From contig OW818635.1 of NCBI GenBank assembly GCA_942492825.1, forward strand, positions 682,001 to 746,000: a DNA stretch of 64,000 nt, given 5' to 3'. The DNA comes from GWE2-51-13 sp942492825 (lineage in GTDB: Bacteria; Bacillota_I; Bacilli_A; Erysipelotrichales; Erysipelotrichaceae). Every line of letters starts with the position of its first letter. Position 1 is the stretch's first letter. Shown here piece after piece: positions 1-8,472 of the stretch. The translations under genes were made by a program, and so were the position numbers. The notes under the pieces were generated by a model that was given only the letters and a program-made list of their open reading frames with translations, did not search any database and was not told the origin of the DNA.

Positions 1-212
1 TTGGACAAGTCGCCGCCACCGGTGATGAAGGTATCGATCGCGATCTTATTCAGATACGGGAACACGACATCCACCGTTGCGACGAAGATCATGAACATAT
101 ACAAGACATATAGCTTTTTCTTATGGACCCAAAGTAACTTGAAGATTTTCTTCCACAGACCCGTATCTAACGAGTCCGTGTTAAATTCTTGTTCTTCGAA
201 ATGTTCGCTCAT
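1..212 (-). CDS. ABC exporter, second half-transporter subunit (partial)
   Basis: This is the N-terminal 70 residues of a second ABC half-transporter, cut off by the window start. The ATG at 212 overlaps the TGA of the upstream ABC gene by 4 nt (ATGA), which implies translational coupling. The visible part has an acidic cytoplasmic head (MSEHFEEQEF), a basic stretch (WVHKKKLY) and the beginning of a first membrane helix ending near ATVDVVFPYLNKIAID. That is the usual start of an exporter-type ABC membrane domain. With its neighbour it would form a heterodimeric multidrug/lipid-type exporter such as BmrCD or TM287/288. The nucleotide-binding domain lies outside the window, so the class rests on the overlap and this short segment. 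Confidence 0.75.
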   Translation of the reverse strand, partial: MSEHFEEQEFNTDSLDTGLWKKIFKLLWVHKKKLYVLYMFMIFVATVDVVFPYLNKIAIDTFITGGGDLS

Positions 213-2002
213 TCTTCATCCTCCCCTTCGATCATCGCGTTCTGGATTTCAACGATCCGTTTGTATAATCCTTCCTGCGCGACCAAACTTTCATGGGTGC
301 CGATCTGGGAAACGCGTCCATCCTGAAGTACGACGATCTTATCGGCGTTTTGCGCCGATGCGATCCGATGCGTAATTAAGAAGGTCGTAACACCGCGCGA
401 AACTTCACGCAGTGCAGCCCGGATCGACGCATCCGTCTGCGTATCGACCGCGGACAGAGAATCGTCGAAAATCAAAATCGGACAGTCGTTGATGATGGTC
501 CGGGCAATCGCGATGCGTTGCTTCTGCCCGCCCGATAGGGTTACCCCTTTTTCACCGACCAAGGTCTTATAACCTAATTCGAATTCATTGATGACGGTAT
601 GGACCGAAGCGATCTGCGCCGCCCGCAGGACTTCCCGTTCTTTCGCTTGCGGATTGGCCATCTTGATATTATCGAAGATGGTCTTCGAGAACAAGAACGG
701 TTCTTGTAGAACGATGCCGACGTTCTTGCGTAGATGACGGCGTTGGATGTTCTTCAACTCATGTCCGTTTAATAAGATCGAACCCGAGTTCGCATCGTAG
801 AGACGCGTCAACAGATGCATCAAGGATGACTTCCCGGATCCGGTCGGACCCAAGATCGCCACGGTTTCGCCTTGCTTGACCGTAAACGAAACATCTTCCA
901 AGACTTGTTTTTCACCGTCGTCATACTTGAAGGAGACATGGTCGAAAACGATATTGCCCTTGACGATCGGTGTTTCACCGATGTTCATTTCTTCGATCGG
1001 CGTATCCAACACTTCATTGAGTCGACCGATCGAAACACTCATTTTCCCCATGTCCGACAAAATACGTCCGACGTTGCGGATCGGCCAAAGGATCATGCCT
1101 TCATAGGAGATGAACACGAAGAAATTGCCGACTGTGATTTCGCCGTTTAAGGCGAAATAAATGCCTGAAATAACCACAGCCAAAATCTGCGTCAAGCATA
1201 TAAAGTCGGAGACTCCCCAATAAACACCCAACAGTTTGATCAACCGATAGGTCAAATCACGGAATTCCTTATTCTTCTTATCGAACTTCTTTAACTCATA
1301 TTCTTCACGGTTAAACGCCTTAACGACGCGTGTTCCGGAAAGGTTTTCGTTCAAGTCAGCCGACATCGCCCCTTCGGCTTCGTCGGAAAGTTGGAATGCT
1401 TTCTGCATATTCCTGAAAAACTTATAAGCAAAGAAGAAAATAAACGGAATACTAATGATGGCGATCCAAGCCAAGGGCGTATAGATACTGAAGAGGATCG
1501 ACAACGCGATCGTCGCGATGGCCACCGCATACACCAATTCCGAAATCTGGCCGGCCAAAAAGCGACGGCAGGTATCGATGTCGGATGTACAACGTTGGAT
1601 AAGATCGCCGGTCTTGGCTTTGACATGATAGGCATAAGGCAAACGTTGGAGATGTTCATACATTTGGTTACGGATGTTTTCCGCGAAATGTTCCGACACT
1701 TCCCCGTTCCACCGGCCGCGCAGAAACATGAACACGCCGATCGTCAGGTTGATCAGAACGATCAATGCGGCACCGATCCACAGATTGTTTCGGATGAAGT
1801 CGACCCCACCTAGCAGATTACTGAAACTCAATAAAAACGGATTGGTGATCGGCGACGCGTTGATGACGTTGTCGATCAAAAAACTGAATAGAAGCGGAGA
1901 AATCAGGGTCATCGAGACATACACTAAAACGACGAGAATGATTCCGAGGGTTTTGAGCCGGTTTCCTTTGAGAAACCGCCAGACAAACGTTGCTTGTTTC
2001 AT
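209..2002 (-). CDS. ABC transporter ATP-binding/permease protein (exporter half-transporter)
   Basis: A 597-residue half-transporter with an N-terminal six-helix exporter membrane domain (about residues 15-310) fused to a nucleotide-binding domain (about 345-580). The ATPase has Walker A GPTGSGKSS, signature LSGGQKQRIAIAR, Walker B ILIFDDSLSAVD and the switch histidine in LITHR. The residue after Walker B is aspartate instead of the usual glutamate (FDDS). In heterodimeric exporters this marks the degenerate ATP site contributed by one subunit, so the partner should supply the catalytic glutamate. The ATG at 2002 is preceded by AAGGAGGG. The gene overlaps the partial partner subunit by 4 nt. 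The substrate cannot be told from sequence. Confidence 0.93.
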   Translation of the reverse strand: MKQATFVWRFLKGNRLKTLGIILVVLVYVSMTLISPLLFSFLIDNVINASPITNPFLLSFSNLLGGVDFIRNNLWIGAALIVLINLTIGVFMFLRGRWNGEVSEHFAENIRNQMYEHLQRLPYAYHVKAKTGDLIQRCTSDIDTCRRFLAGQISELVYAVAIATIALSILFSIYTPLAWIAIISIPFIFFFAYKFFRNMQKAFQLSDEAEGAMSADLNENLSGTRVVKAFNREEYELKKFDKKNKEFRDLTYRLIKLLGVYWGVSDFICLTQILAVVISGIYFALNGEITVGNFFVFISYEGMILWPIRNVGRILSDMGKMSVSIGRLNEVLDTPIEEMNIGETPIVKGNIVFDHVSFKYDDGEKQVLEDVSFTVKQGETVAILGPTGSGKSSLMHLLTRLYDANSGSILLNGHELKNIQRRHLRKNVGIVLQEPFLFSKTIFDNIKMANPQAKEREVLRAAQIASVHTVINEFELGYKTLVGEKGVTLSGGQKQRIAIARTIINDCPILIFDDSLSAVDTQTDASIRAALREVSRGVTTFLITHRIASAQNADKIVVLQDGRVSQIGTHESLVAQEGLYKRIVEIQNAMIEGEDEE

Positions 2003-2021
2003 GGTTGCCCTCCTTGACAAA

Positions 2022-2043
2022 TAAAAAGCACCGAAACGGTGCT
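2022..2043 (-). terminator. Rho-independent terminator
   Basis: A 7-bp stem AGCACCG/CGGTGCT with a 3-nt loop is followed on the minus strand by TTTTAT. It lies between the Gx-transporter gene (with the possible small ORF) and the ABC exporter, so it would separate the two transcription units. Confidence 0.7.
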
Positions 2044-2067
2044 GTTAACGCAAAACAGCCCATTTCT

Positions 2068-2175
2068 TCATCGATCGGTTGAAATCAAGATTTGATACGA
2101 AACGTTATCCGTGGAGACAAAAAAGATATCCCGGTAACCCAACGAAATCAAGCCTTGATCTGTGGTACGTTTCAC
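2068..2175 (-). CDS. Possible 35-codon small ORF after the Gx transporter gene
   Basis: A GTG-started frame of 35 codons overlaps the stop codon of the Gx-transporter gene (GTGTGA arrangement) and has AAAGGAGGG about 8 nt upstream of the GTG. The predicted peptide begins VKRTTDQGLISLGYRD and has a hydrophobic-aromatic middle (IFFVSTDNVSYQILI). No family is recognised. The coupled start and good ribosome-binding site favour expression. However, the same AGGAGG sits inside the preceding coding sequence and may be chance. The terminator at 2022-2043 follows directly, so the ORF would be the last gene of this operon. Confidence 0.3.
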   Translation of the reverse strand: MKRTTDQGLISLGYRDIFFVSTDNVSYQILISTDR

Positions 2176-2684
2176 ACGGAATACCCTCCTTTCATGATCC
2201 TGCGAAGCACTTGATGCGCCAATGTCCCGGTAATGATCCCGGTCGGCACGGCACTGATCCACATGATCGGCAACCAATAGACCATCAGCCAGGTGCTGTT
2301 GAGGAAACAGATGACTAAGATCTGTCCCAAACAGTGGAAGGTCGCGGATGCGACGCTTAACCCGACGATGCTTAACTTGGTTGTCTTACGCAATAGGATC
2401 ACCATCGTGGTGCTCAGCAGCACTCCGGCCATCGAAAGCCAGAAGCCTGTCCCGAAAATGATACCACGCAATAAGGAAGCTATCAAGACGCGCATGAGAT
2501 TCACATTGAACATTTCTTTATACGAGAACATAAAAAAGGTGATCAGACCCAAAATATTGGCCAATCCCAGCTTTACGCCGGGGACTGGAATCGGTAAGGA
2601 AGGTTCCATCATATGTAAAAGGATGCTCATCGCCAAAAGCATCGTAAGCAACGTCAGGCGACGTGTTTTACTGCGTGTCGTCAT
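2172..2684 (-). CDS. Gx transporter family / heptaprenyl diphosphate synthase component I-like membrane protein
   Basis: A 170-residue hydrophobic protein with about five membrane segments. It resembles the Pfam family named Hpre_diP_synt_I, also called the Gx transporter family. The N-terminal motif with MLLAMSILLHMMEPSLPIP and the following GVKLGLANI is typical: this GxKLGLAN segment is the family hallmark. These proteins look like small S-component-type transporters rather than enzymes, and the prenyl-synthase name is historical. The ATG overlaps the stop of the NusG-II gene by 4 nt (ATGA), a common pairing in Bacillota. The substrate is unknown. Confidence 0.8.
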   Translation of the reverse strand: MTTRSKTRRLTLLTMLLAMSILLHMMEPSLPIPVPGVKLGLANILGLITFFMFSYKEMFNVNLMRVLIASLLRGIIFGTGFWLSMAGVLLSTTMVILLRKTTKLSIVGLSVASATFHCLGQILVICFLNSTWLMVYWLPIMWISAVPTGIITGTLAHQVLRRIMKGGYSV

Positions 2685-3058
2685 TTAACTTGGGTATCCT
2701 CTCCGGAGTCCGCCGCGTTTTCGATGATGATAACGATATGGTTAGGCAGGCAGACGATCGGTACGTTGGCATATTTGACCCAGCCTTGGATCGAACAAAG
2801 ATGATACGGCGATGTTTCCTTTTCGACCCGGATGGACTTATCCTTCACTTCGATCAGCACTTCTCCCAAGGTCCCATCCACCGTGTAATTATTGTTTTTC
2901 GCCATATCGATGCGCAATACTTCCTTATCGCGATAGGTTACCACCGCGACGGTGTTGGCACCGGTACTGGAGGTCACAAACCATTGCATGGTCACATAAA
3001 GAGCGATCGCGACGACCAAAACCAGAACGATGAAAATCTTGTCGTGTTTGTTCATCAT
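2681..3058 (-). CDS. NusG domain II-containing protein
   Basis: A 125-residue protein with one N-terminal membrane anchor (about residues 8-28, IFIVLVLVVAIALYV) and an extracytoplasmic domain of the NusG_II/DUF1312 type. The characteristic pieces are YRDKEVLRIDM, a central VEVKDKSIRV-like strand and the closing SPYHLCSIQGWV...IVCLPNHIVI. Two ATGs are adjacent (3058 and 3055) behind TAGGAGG. It is translationally coupled to the Gx-transporter gene. The family is not a transcription factor despite its name. In Bacillota it is found beside Gx transporters and flavinylation genes, but no apbE-like gene is present here. Function unknown. Confidence 0.82.
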   Translation of the reverse strand: MMNKHDKIFIVLVLVVAIALYVTMQWFVTSSTGANTVAVVTYRDKEVLRIDMAKNNNYTVDGTLGEVLIEVKDKSIRVEKETSPYHLCSIQGWVKYANVPIVCLPNHIVIIIENAADSGEDTQVK

Positions 3059-3254
3059 GGTGTTTTCCTCCTAGCCAATCTATTCTACCAAATTCGATGT
3101 TAAATGAAAAGCAAGAAATCATGGGGGAAGCACCTATACAATCGAACGATCGAAGTTGAAAGGCTTGGGAAATGTTGAAAATCGGACACTGAAAAAACAC
3201 ACTTTTGACATACAAGAAATCTACAATCGAACTGACAACCAGGGAGGTAAACTT

Positions 3255-4736
3255 ATGTATCTGTTCCACCGCGCTTTTGCTTACTTACGCAAGCAAATCG
3301 CCAAGACATCGTTGCTTTTCGTTTTGTTTTTCTTGATCGGTAACATCGTCCTCGCCGGATTTTCGGTGCAGTTTGCGGCAACCCAAGCCGAACGATTGAC
3401 ACGACAAGAAATCGGGACCGACATTACCTATCGGACTGATACCGCGGCGATTCAAGCGGCGATCCGTCAAGGCGTACTTGACCGAGATGTCGACACATCA
3501 CTGTTGGAAGGTGTTCCGACGTATGCCAATGTCCGTGCGATCCTAACGGACGAAAATGTCGCCAGCGTCGATTTGATTGCCACCTATGAAGTGACGGATG
3601 ACGACTTGACGCCATATACCTATGTCGCAACAAGTACGGAAGACACGCAAACGCCGACGATTTCAGAGGGCGGACGAGGAAACGATTTCATTAGCGGTTC
3701 TTACGAAAGTTCGGGCGATTTCACCCTTTCAACCTTTACGTTAACAACACCGACGATCTTCACCGATGAAACCGCCACTTTGACCGAAGGACGATTTGCG
3801 ACGGAAGATGAGATTCGAAACGGTTCCTTGGTCGTATTGATCCATGAAACCCTTGCGGAAAACAACGATCTGCAAGTCGGGGATGTCTTGACGATGACAC
3901 CGACCCTTGAAGGGTTTGATACGGAGGCGTTGAACTTTACGATCATCGGAATTTACAGTTCGACGGAAACCGTGGATGACCGAATGGCATCGATGATCGG
4001 ATCGAGTCTGCTTCCGCAAAACAAACTTTACACTCCCTTTACAACCTTAACGACACTTGGCATGGATGATTCGACCCTCGATGCGTTTATCCTCGACAGC
4101 GCCGTCATTCAATTGGTTGACCCGGAAAATCTCGAATCATTTCGGACTTCCGCCGAATCTTCGGTGACCTTGACATATGGGATCCTGGATGCGAATGATT
4201 CACTTTACCAGCAAATGACAGGATCCCTCGATTCCCTCAGTAACATTTCCAAAATGATGCTTTGGATCGTCGTACTCGCCGGCGCTTCGATCCTCGCGCT
4301 GATTACCGCGCTTACGGTCAACCAACGTAAGAACGAAATCGGTATTCTTTTGGCGATCGGCGAAAGTAAAGGAAAAATCGTTACCCAATTCATTGTCGAA
4401 GTTCTCGCAATCGCGATTCTTGCATTTACCCTTTCGATTTTCTCAGGCATCAAAATCGGTCAAACGATGACTGATACGACCTTGGCGAATTATCAGACGA
4501 CGCAAACCGAAACCTTCCAACCGGGATCAGGCTTAGGTAAAGGCGGACTTGGCGGCATCGGAACGTTACCGGGAACGCAGGAAGCCGAGACCGTCGACGT
4601 TACCGTCAGTTTAAATTGGATCGTGTTGCTGGAATTGTTTGGTTCCGGTTTGGCCATTGCGATCGTCAGCGTTATGATTCCGGCGCTTTATGTTACACGA
4701 TTCAATCCCAAGCAAATACTCACAAATAACGGATAA
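3255..4736 (+). CDS. MacB/FtsX-type ABC transporter permease
   Basis: A 493-residue permease. The ATG at 3255 follows GGGAGG at 3242-3247. An upstream in-frame ATG at 3156 lacks a ribosome-binding site and would add an unlikely N-terminus. The topology is MacB-like: one N-terminal helix (about residues 18-40), a large extracytoplasmic domain (about 40-330) and three C-terminal helices with an FtsX core (IVVLAGASILALITAL, then NQRKNEIGILLAIGESKGKI). The coupling region with ILLAIGES matches the family. A Gly-rich linker (GSGLGKGGLGGIG) precedes the last helix. The gene is followed 9 nt later by its ATPase and then by a PASTA-repeat protein. MacB-type systems act as mechanotransmitters on envelope substrates rather than as classical pores. 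Confidence 0.88.
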   Translation: MYLFHRAFAYLRKQIAKTSLLFVLFFLIGNIVLAGFSVQFAATQAERLTRQEIGTDITYRTDTAAIQAAIRQGVLDRDVDTSLLEGVPTYANVRAILTDENVASVDLIATYEVTDDDLTPYTYVATSTEDTQTPTISEGGRGNDFISGSYESSGDFTLSTFTLTTPTIFTDETATLTEGRFATEDEIRNGSLVVLIHETLAENNDLQVGDVLTMTPTLEGFDTEALNFTIIGIYSSTETVDDRMASMIGSSLLPQNKLYTPFTTLTTLGMDDSTLDAFILDSAVIQLVDPENLESFRTSAESSVTLTYGILDANDSLYQQMTGSLDSLSNISKMMLWIVVLAGASILALITALTVNQRKNEIGILLAIGESKGKIVTQFIVEVLAIAILAFTLSIFSGIKIGQTMTDTTLANYQTTQTETFQPGSGLGKGGLGGIGTLPGTQEAETVDVTVSLNWIVLLELFGSGLAIAIVSVMIPALYVTRFNPKQILTNNG

Positions 4737-4745
4737 GGAGATCCC

Positions 4746-5444
4746 ATGGAAACAATTCTTGAACTGACAAATGTCGGATATGGCTATATCGACGGTAACA
4801 AGCGCCGGACGATCTTGAAAGATTTAAGTTATACATTTGAAAAAGGAAAATTCTACTCGATCCTCGGTCCTTCGGGAAGCGGGAAAACGACCTTGCTTTC
4901 GTTGATCGGAGCGTTGGAGAAAACACAGGAAGGCGAGATTCGATTCGAAGGCAAGACCCTCGAAACGATCGGATATGTCAACTATCGACGCAATGACATC
5001 GGGATCGTCTTCCAACAATTCAACTTGATTCCCTACTTGACCGCGCTTGAAAACATCGTTAACGTCATGGAAATCACAGGGAATTCCATACCGAAACCTT
5101 ACAAAAACACGGCTCTGAATTTATTGGAAAGCTTCGGGATCGTCCAGACCAAAGCGCAACGCGCAATCAGCACCTTATCCGGAGGAGAACAACAACGCGT
5201 GGCTATCGCCCGGGCATTGGCTACCGATGTGAAGCTCATTTTAGCGGATGAACCGACCGGAAATCTCGATACCGCGACCGAACAAGAAATCGTCGCGATC
5301 TTCCGAAGATTGGCGAGCGAGTACGGGTGTTGTGTCATCGTGGTCACCCATAGCGATCTGGTCGCGGATATGAGCGATATTCGCCTGCGTTTGATGGACG
5401 GAAAAATCGTTGATGGAGATCAATATGCCAAACTACCTGAATGA
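4746..5444 (+). CDS. ABC transporter ATP-binding protein (MacB/LolD type)
   Basis: A 232-residue single-domain ATPase. Walker A is GPSGSGKTT, the Q-loop lies in IGIVFQQFNLIPYL, the signature is LSGGEQQRVAIARAL, Walker B is LILADEPTGNLD and the switch histidine is in VVTHS. The LADEPTGNLD form is typical of the LolD/MacB/FtsE class that pairs with FtsX-domain permeases. It starts 9 nt after the permease stop and its 3' end overlaps the PASTA gene start by 20 nt, so the three genes form one operon. Confidence 0.93.
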   Translation: METILELTNVGYGYIDGNKRRTILKDLSYTFEKGKFYSILGPSGSGKTTLLSLIGALEKTQEGEIRFEGKTLETIGYVNYRRNDIGIVFQQFNLIPYLTALENIVNVMEITGNSIPKPYKNTALNLLESFGIVQTKAQRAISTLSGGEQQRVAIARALATDVKLILADEPTGNLDTATEQEIVAIFRRLASEYGCCVIVVTHSDLVADMSDIRLRLMDGKIVDGDQYAKLPE

Positions 5445-6828
5445 GGTCAATACGTCCAAGACAGCCGAAAGCTTCGGCCAGGAAAAATTCGAAGTTGTCA
5501 AACCGGATCGCGGTAAATACTTCTGGATGTTGGGTGTCGTTCTGATCGTGTTGGTCGGCATATGGTTTCTGATGAATCCGAAAGTAACGATGGTCGACAT
5601 GACCGGATGGACAATCGCCGATGCGACATCGTGGGCTGAAAAGAACGGAATTCAACTTGTCAGCAGCGGGTCTTATAGCGACACGCTCGATCCGGACATC
5701 ATCCTTGCGCAGAGCGTAACGGCTAAGTCGACCTTATCGAAAAATGCCACTGTGCAAGTGACGTTAAGTTTAGGTGCCGACCCCGATGCCTTGATCGCCT
5801 TGCCTACCTTTGACGATACTTGGACGAAAACACGGATCTTAACTTGGTTGAATGAGCAGAAAATCGAAAACTACAGTTTTAGTACCGAGGTGGATCCAAC
5901 ACGCGATGCGAACTTATTCATTCGTGTTTCCACACCGGACACAACGTTGACTGAGTTTACCCGTAAAGATGCGATCGAGTTTGTGTTGAGTGCGACGGAA
6001 GAAATTTCCGAAGTTACCGTCGTTGACTTTTCGACGTATTCGCAAACACAATTGTCGAGTTGGTTTTCAACCAACGGGCTCACCCTATCACTTGTCGAAG
6101 CGTTTAGCGATTCGGTGGATGAAGGTAAAGTAGTCCGTCAAAGCGTACCCTCCGAAACCGTCGTGGCTTCAGGTTCCACGATCACCGTCACGATTTCCAA
6201 AGGCAAGGCCGTCATCATGGCGGACTTCACACAGTTAACGCAAGCCGCGGCACAAGCTTGGGCGAGCGAGTATGGAATTCAGTTAAGTTTCCTTACACAG
6301 TACTCAAACATAGCGAAAGGCAAATCGATCCGCCAATCGATCGCAAAAAACACAGCCGTTGCGCAAGCGACGAAAGTAACGGTCACATATTCGCTTGGCA
6401 ATCAAGTCGCCCTTCCCTCCTACAGTAACCAAACCCTCTTGAGTCTTCAGAACTATGTCGACCAGCAGAATGCATTGGGAGCCAGTCTTTCATTAACTAT
6501 TTCGTATCAAGCTTCCCAGAAAGTCGGACTCAACAAAATCATCGCGCAAAGCGTTTATGATACGACCGTTGCGATGAATGCGAGTATCGATGTCATCGTC
6601 TCGGAAGGCAAACGCATCATCGTGCTCGATTTCACCATTTATGCATCAGGGAACGCTGACCAAACCTATCAAAACGTCATCAACGCTTGCGAATCGACGG
6701 GAATCACGTGTCGTATCCAGAAAGTCACGGAAGTCTCTGAGAACATCGGAAAAATCATTTCACAGTCGGTACCGGCTGAAACTTATATCGGTGAAGGAAT
6801 GATTCTTGATATAAGAATCGGGTTCTAG
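5425..6828 (+). CDS. Single-pass membrane protein with six PASTA-like repeats, no kinase domain
   Basis: A 467-residue protein. The ATG at 5425 has GGAG 6 nt upstream, and the start lies inside the ATPase gene. It has a 30-residue cytoplasmic tail, a single helix (about residues 33-50, FWMLGVVLIVLVGIWFLM) and an extracytoplasmic part made of six PASTA-like units of about 65 residues. Repeats 1 and 3-5 end in a recognisable strand (VTLSLG, VTISKG, VTYSLG, VIVSEG), and most carry the phrase (I/V)xxQSVxxxT before it. PASTA domains normally bind muropeptides or peptidoglycan at the C-terminus of PknB/Stk1 kinases or penicillin-binding proteins. Here there is no catalytic domain. The operon with a MacB-like ABC system suggests a cell-wall sensing or binding partner for the transporter. 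Repeat 2 is the most divergent. Confidence 0.85.
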   Translation: MPNYLNEVNTSKTAESFGQEKFEVVKPDRGKYFWMLGVVLIVLVGIWFLMNPKVTMVDMTGWTIADATSWAEKNGIQLVSSGSYSDTLDPDIILAQSVTAKSTLSKNATVQVTLSLGADPDALIALPTFDDTWTKTRILTWLNEQKIENYSFSTEVDPTRDANLFIRVSTPDTTLTEFTRKDAIEFVLSATEEISEVTVVDFSTYSQTQLSSWFSTNGLTLSLVEAFSDSVDEGKVVRQSVPSETVVASGSTITVTISKGKAVIMADFTQLTQAAAQAWASEYGIQLSFLTQYSNIAKGKSIRQSIAKNTAVAQATKVTVTYSLGNQVALPSYSNQTLLSLQNYVDQQNALGASLSLTISYQASQKVGLNKIIAQSVYDTTVAMNASIDVIVSEGKRIIVLDFTIYASGNADQTYQNVINACESTGITCRIQKVTEVSENIGKIISQSVPAETYIGEGMILDIRIGF

Positions 6829-6830
6829 TC

Positions 6831-6863
6831 AAAAAGGATGTTGCGGCGCAACATCCTTTTTAG
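6831..6863 (+). terminator. Strong bidirectional terminator
   Basis: The stem GGATGTTGC/GCAACATCC with a 3-nt loop is flanked by AAAAA and TTTTT, so it can work on both strands. It ends the permease-ATPase-PASTA operon on the plus strand and the arginase gene on the minus strand. Confidence 0.85.
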
Positions 6864-6904
6864 TATTTATATAGAATCGACTCGATATCTAAGAAATGTT
6901 GAAC

Positions 6905-7744
6905 TCATTTTCCTTCGACTTGTTGATCGACCCATTGGTCGATTCGTTTGACCAGTGACAACGTTTGACCGTCATCGTTGAGCGGATTATATTCGACGAT
7001 ATCCATCGAAGAAACATGGGTGGAAGAAAAACATTGTTGGATGATCGAGAGCGCCAAATCCGGATTGAGTCCGCCTGCGACCGGCGTACTTACCCCTGGG
7101 CAAAGATCGGGATCGATACTGTCACAATCGAAACTTAAGTGGATTTCCGCTTGCGAAGTCAAGAATCCTTCGATTTCGCGCAAGGTCCAATCCGGTCCGT
7201 TCTTGTCGATCGTCGCCTGCGAGAACCAACGTAAGCCCCATTGTTTCATCAATTTCTCTTCTTCCGCATCCAGACTCCGAATCCCAACCAACATGATGTT
7301 ATGGGGATCGACGATGTTATCTCTTACCAACTCCAATAACTTCGGATGACCATGGCCTTGCACGACCGCTAAGGGCATCCCGTGGATGCGTTTGGAGACC
7401 GATGATTCATGCGTGTTACAATCCCCGTGCGCATCGATCCAAAGGATTCCGCGCTTTTTGTTCGGTTGAGCCGCGATGGTCGCGATGGCTAAGGAATGAT
7501 CCCCGCCAAAGGTAAGCGGAAATTCTCCTTCGGCGACACAGTGCATGACGGATTGTTTCAAACGATCCAAAAAGTCGACCATTGAATTCAAATGCAAGAT
7601 CTCATTCTTATTCTCAGGTAAGGTTTTAACATCGATGATATCATCAAAGACAATACCGTTGGCTTGTAATGACTGGATCGCGGTTTCCGCGCCGGGAAGA
7701 TCGCAACCGATGGATACGGGTGCGCCGATTCGTCGAAGTTTCAT
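6905..7744 (-). CDS. rocF: Arginase
   Basis: A 279-residue enzyme of the arginase/ureohydrolase family, which hydrolyses L-arginine to ornithine and urea with a dinuclear manganese centre. The metal and substrate motifs are present: GGDHSLA, WIDAHGDCNTHESS and SFDCDSIDPDLCPGVSTPV. The internal GMPLAVVQG segment and the arginine-recognition DAHGDCNT form (instead of the agmatinase DAHxD form) favour arginase over agmatinase. A separate agmatinase lies at 60823-61689. The gene follows ktrA after a probable terminator at 7771-7794. No separate promoter was found in the short gap. Confidence 0.85.
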   Translation of the reverse strand: MKLRRIGAPVSIGCDLPGAETAIQSLQANGIVFDDIIDVKTLPENKNEILHLNSMVDFLDRLKQSVMHCVAEGEFPLTFGGDHSLAIATIAAQPNKKRGILWIDAHGDCNTHESSVSKRIHGMPLAVVQGHGHPKLLELVRDNIVDPHNIMLVGIRSLDAEEEKLMKQWGLRWFSQATIDKNGPDWTLREIEGFLTSQAEIHLSFDCDSIDPDLCPGVSTPVAGGLNPDLALSIIQQCFSSTHVSSMDIVEYNPLNDDGQTLSLVKRIDQWVDQQVEGK

Positions 7745-7770
7745 GAATGATTCCTTTCTTAGATGAACTA

Positions 7771-7794
7771 GGAAAAAGAACGGAAGACCGTTCT
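7771..7794 (-). terminator. Terminator overlapping the ktrA stop
   Basis: AGAACGG/CCGTTCT forms a 7-bp stem with a TCTT loop on the minus strand and is followed by TTTTTCC. It sits at the end of the ktrBA unit, directly before arginase. Confidence 0.65.
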
Positions 7795-8461
7795 AAATTT
7801 TTCCCAGATATTCGAATTTTTCAAATTCGTCGTTTTGGACGATGACCAAGAGTTGGTCGTCGGATTCGATGACATAATCGGCCGACGGTGAAATCCGCAG
7901 ACTTTCGTTGGCATGTTTGCGTACGCCCAAGACATTGATTCCGAATTGCGCCCTTAAATCCAAGGAATTTAAAGTCTTGCCGACCCAATTGCGGGGAGCA
8001 TGCATTTCCATGATACTGTATTCGTCGTCGATATCGAGCATTTCGATGATGTTACGGCTTAGTAAGGATTTGGCGACGCGTTCGCCCATTTCTTTTTCGG
8101 GACGTACGACTTTGTCCGCGCCAATCTTCAACAGGATCTGCATGTACATACGGTTTTTAGCTTTCGCGAGGATATAGGGTACGCCTAATTCCTTCAAGTT
8201 CAAAATCGCCATGATGGACTCTTCAAGCAGACTCCCGGTCGCGATGACCGCGACGTCGACTTCTTCGATGCCGATTGCGCGTAGCTGATCGATGTCAGTG
8301 AAATCCGCCTGTACGGCTTGGGTCGCGAATTCGCTGACCCGCTCGACACAGGTGATGTCTTTATCGATCCCGATGACCTCGCAATTGTATTCGCTGAGCG
8401 TTTTGGCGATCGTGGATCCAAAGATTCCTAGTCCAAGGATCGCATAGGTTTTTTGTTTCAT
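7793..8461 (-). CDS. ktrA: KtrA/TrkA-type potassium uptake regulatory subunit
   Basis: A 222-residue cytoplasmic RCK protein that gates the KtrB potassium channel. Residues 1-120 are a Rossmann RCK_N domain with the nucleotide-binding GLGIFGSTIAKTL and the acidic end of strand 2 (VIGIDKD). Residues about 135-220 are an RCK_C (TrkA_C) domain, which in several Firmicutes binds c-di-AMP. The length equals B. subtilis KtrA/KtrC. The ATG is preceded by AAGGAG. It lies 11 nt downstream of ktrB and is co-transcribed with it. Confidence 0.92.
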   Translation of the reverse strand: MKQKTYAILGLGIFGSTIAKTLSEYNCEVIGIDKDITCVERVSEFATQAVQADFTDIDQLRAIGIEEVDVAVIATGSLLEESIMAILNLKELGVPYILAKAKNRMYMQILLKIGADKVVRPEKEMGERVAKSLLSRNIIEMLDIDDEYSIMEMHAPRNWVGKTLNSLDLRAQFGINVLGVRKHANESLRISPSADYVIESDDQLLVIVQNDEFEKFEYLGKI

Positions 8462-8472
8462 GAGGGTTCTCC

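Noticed and set aside
3156..3254. N-terminal extension of the MacB-like permease
   Set aside because: No ribosome-binding site before 3156, a hydrophilic extension, and a good GGGAGG before the ATG at 3255.
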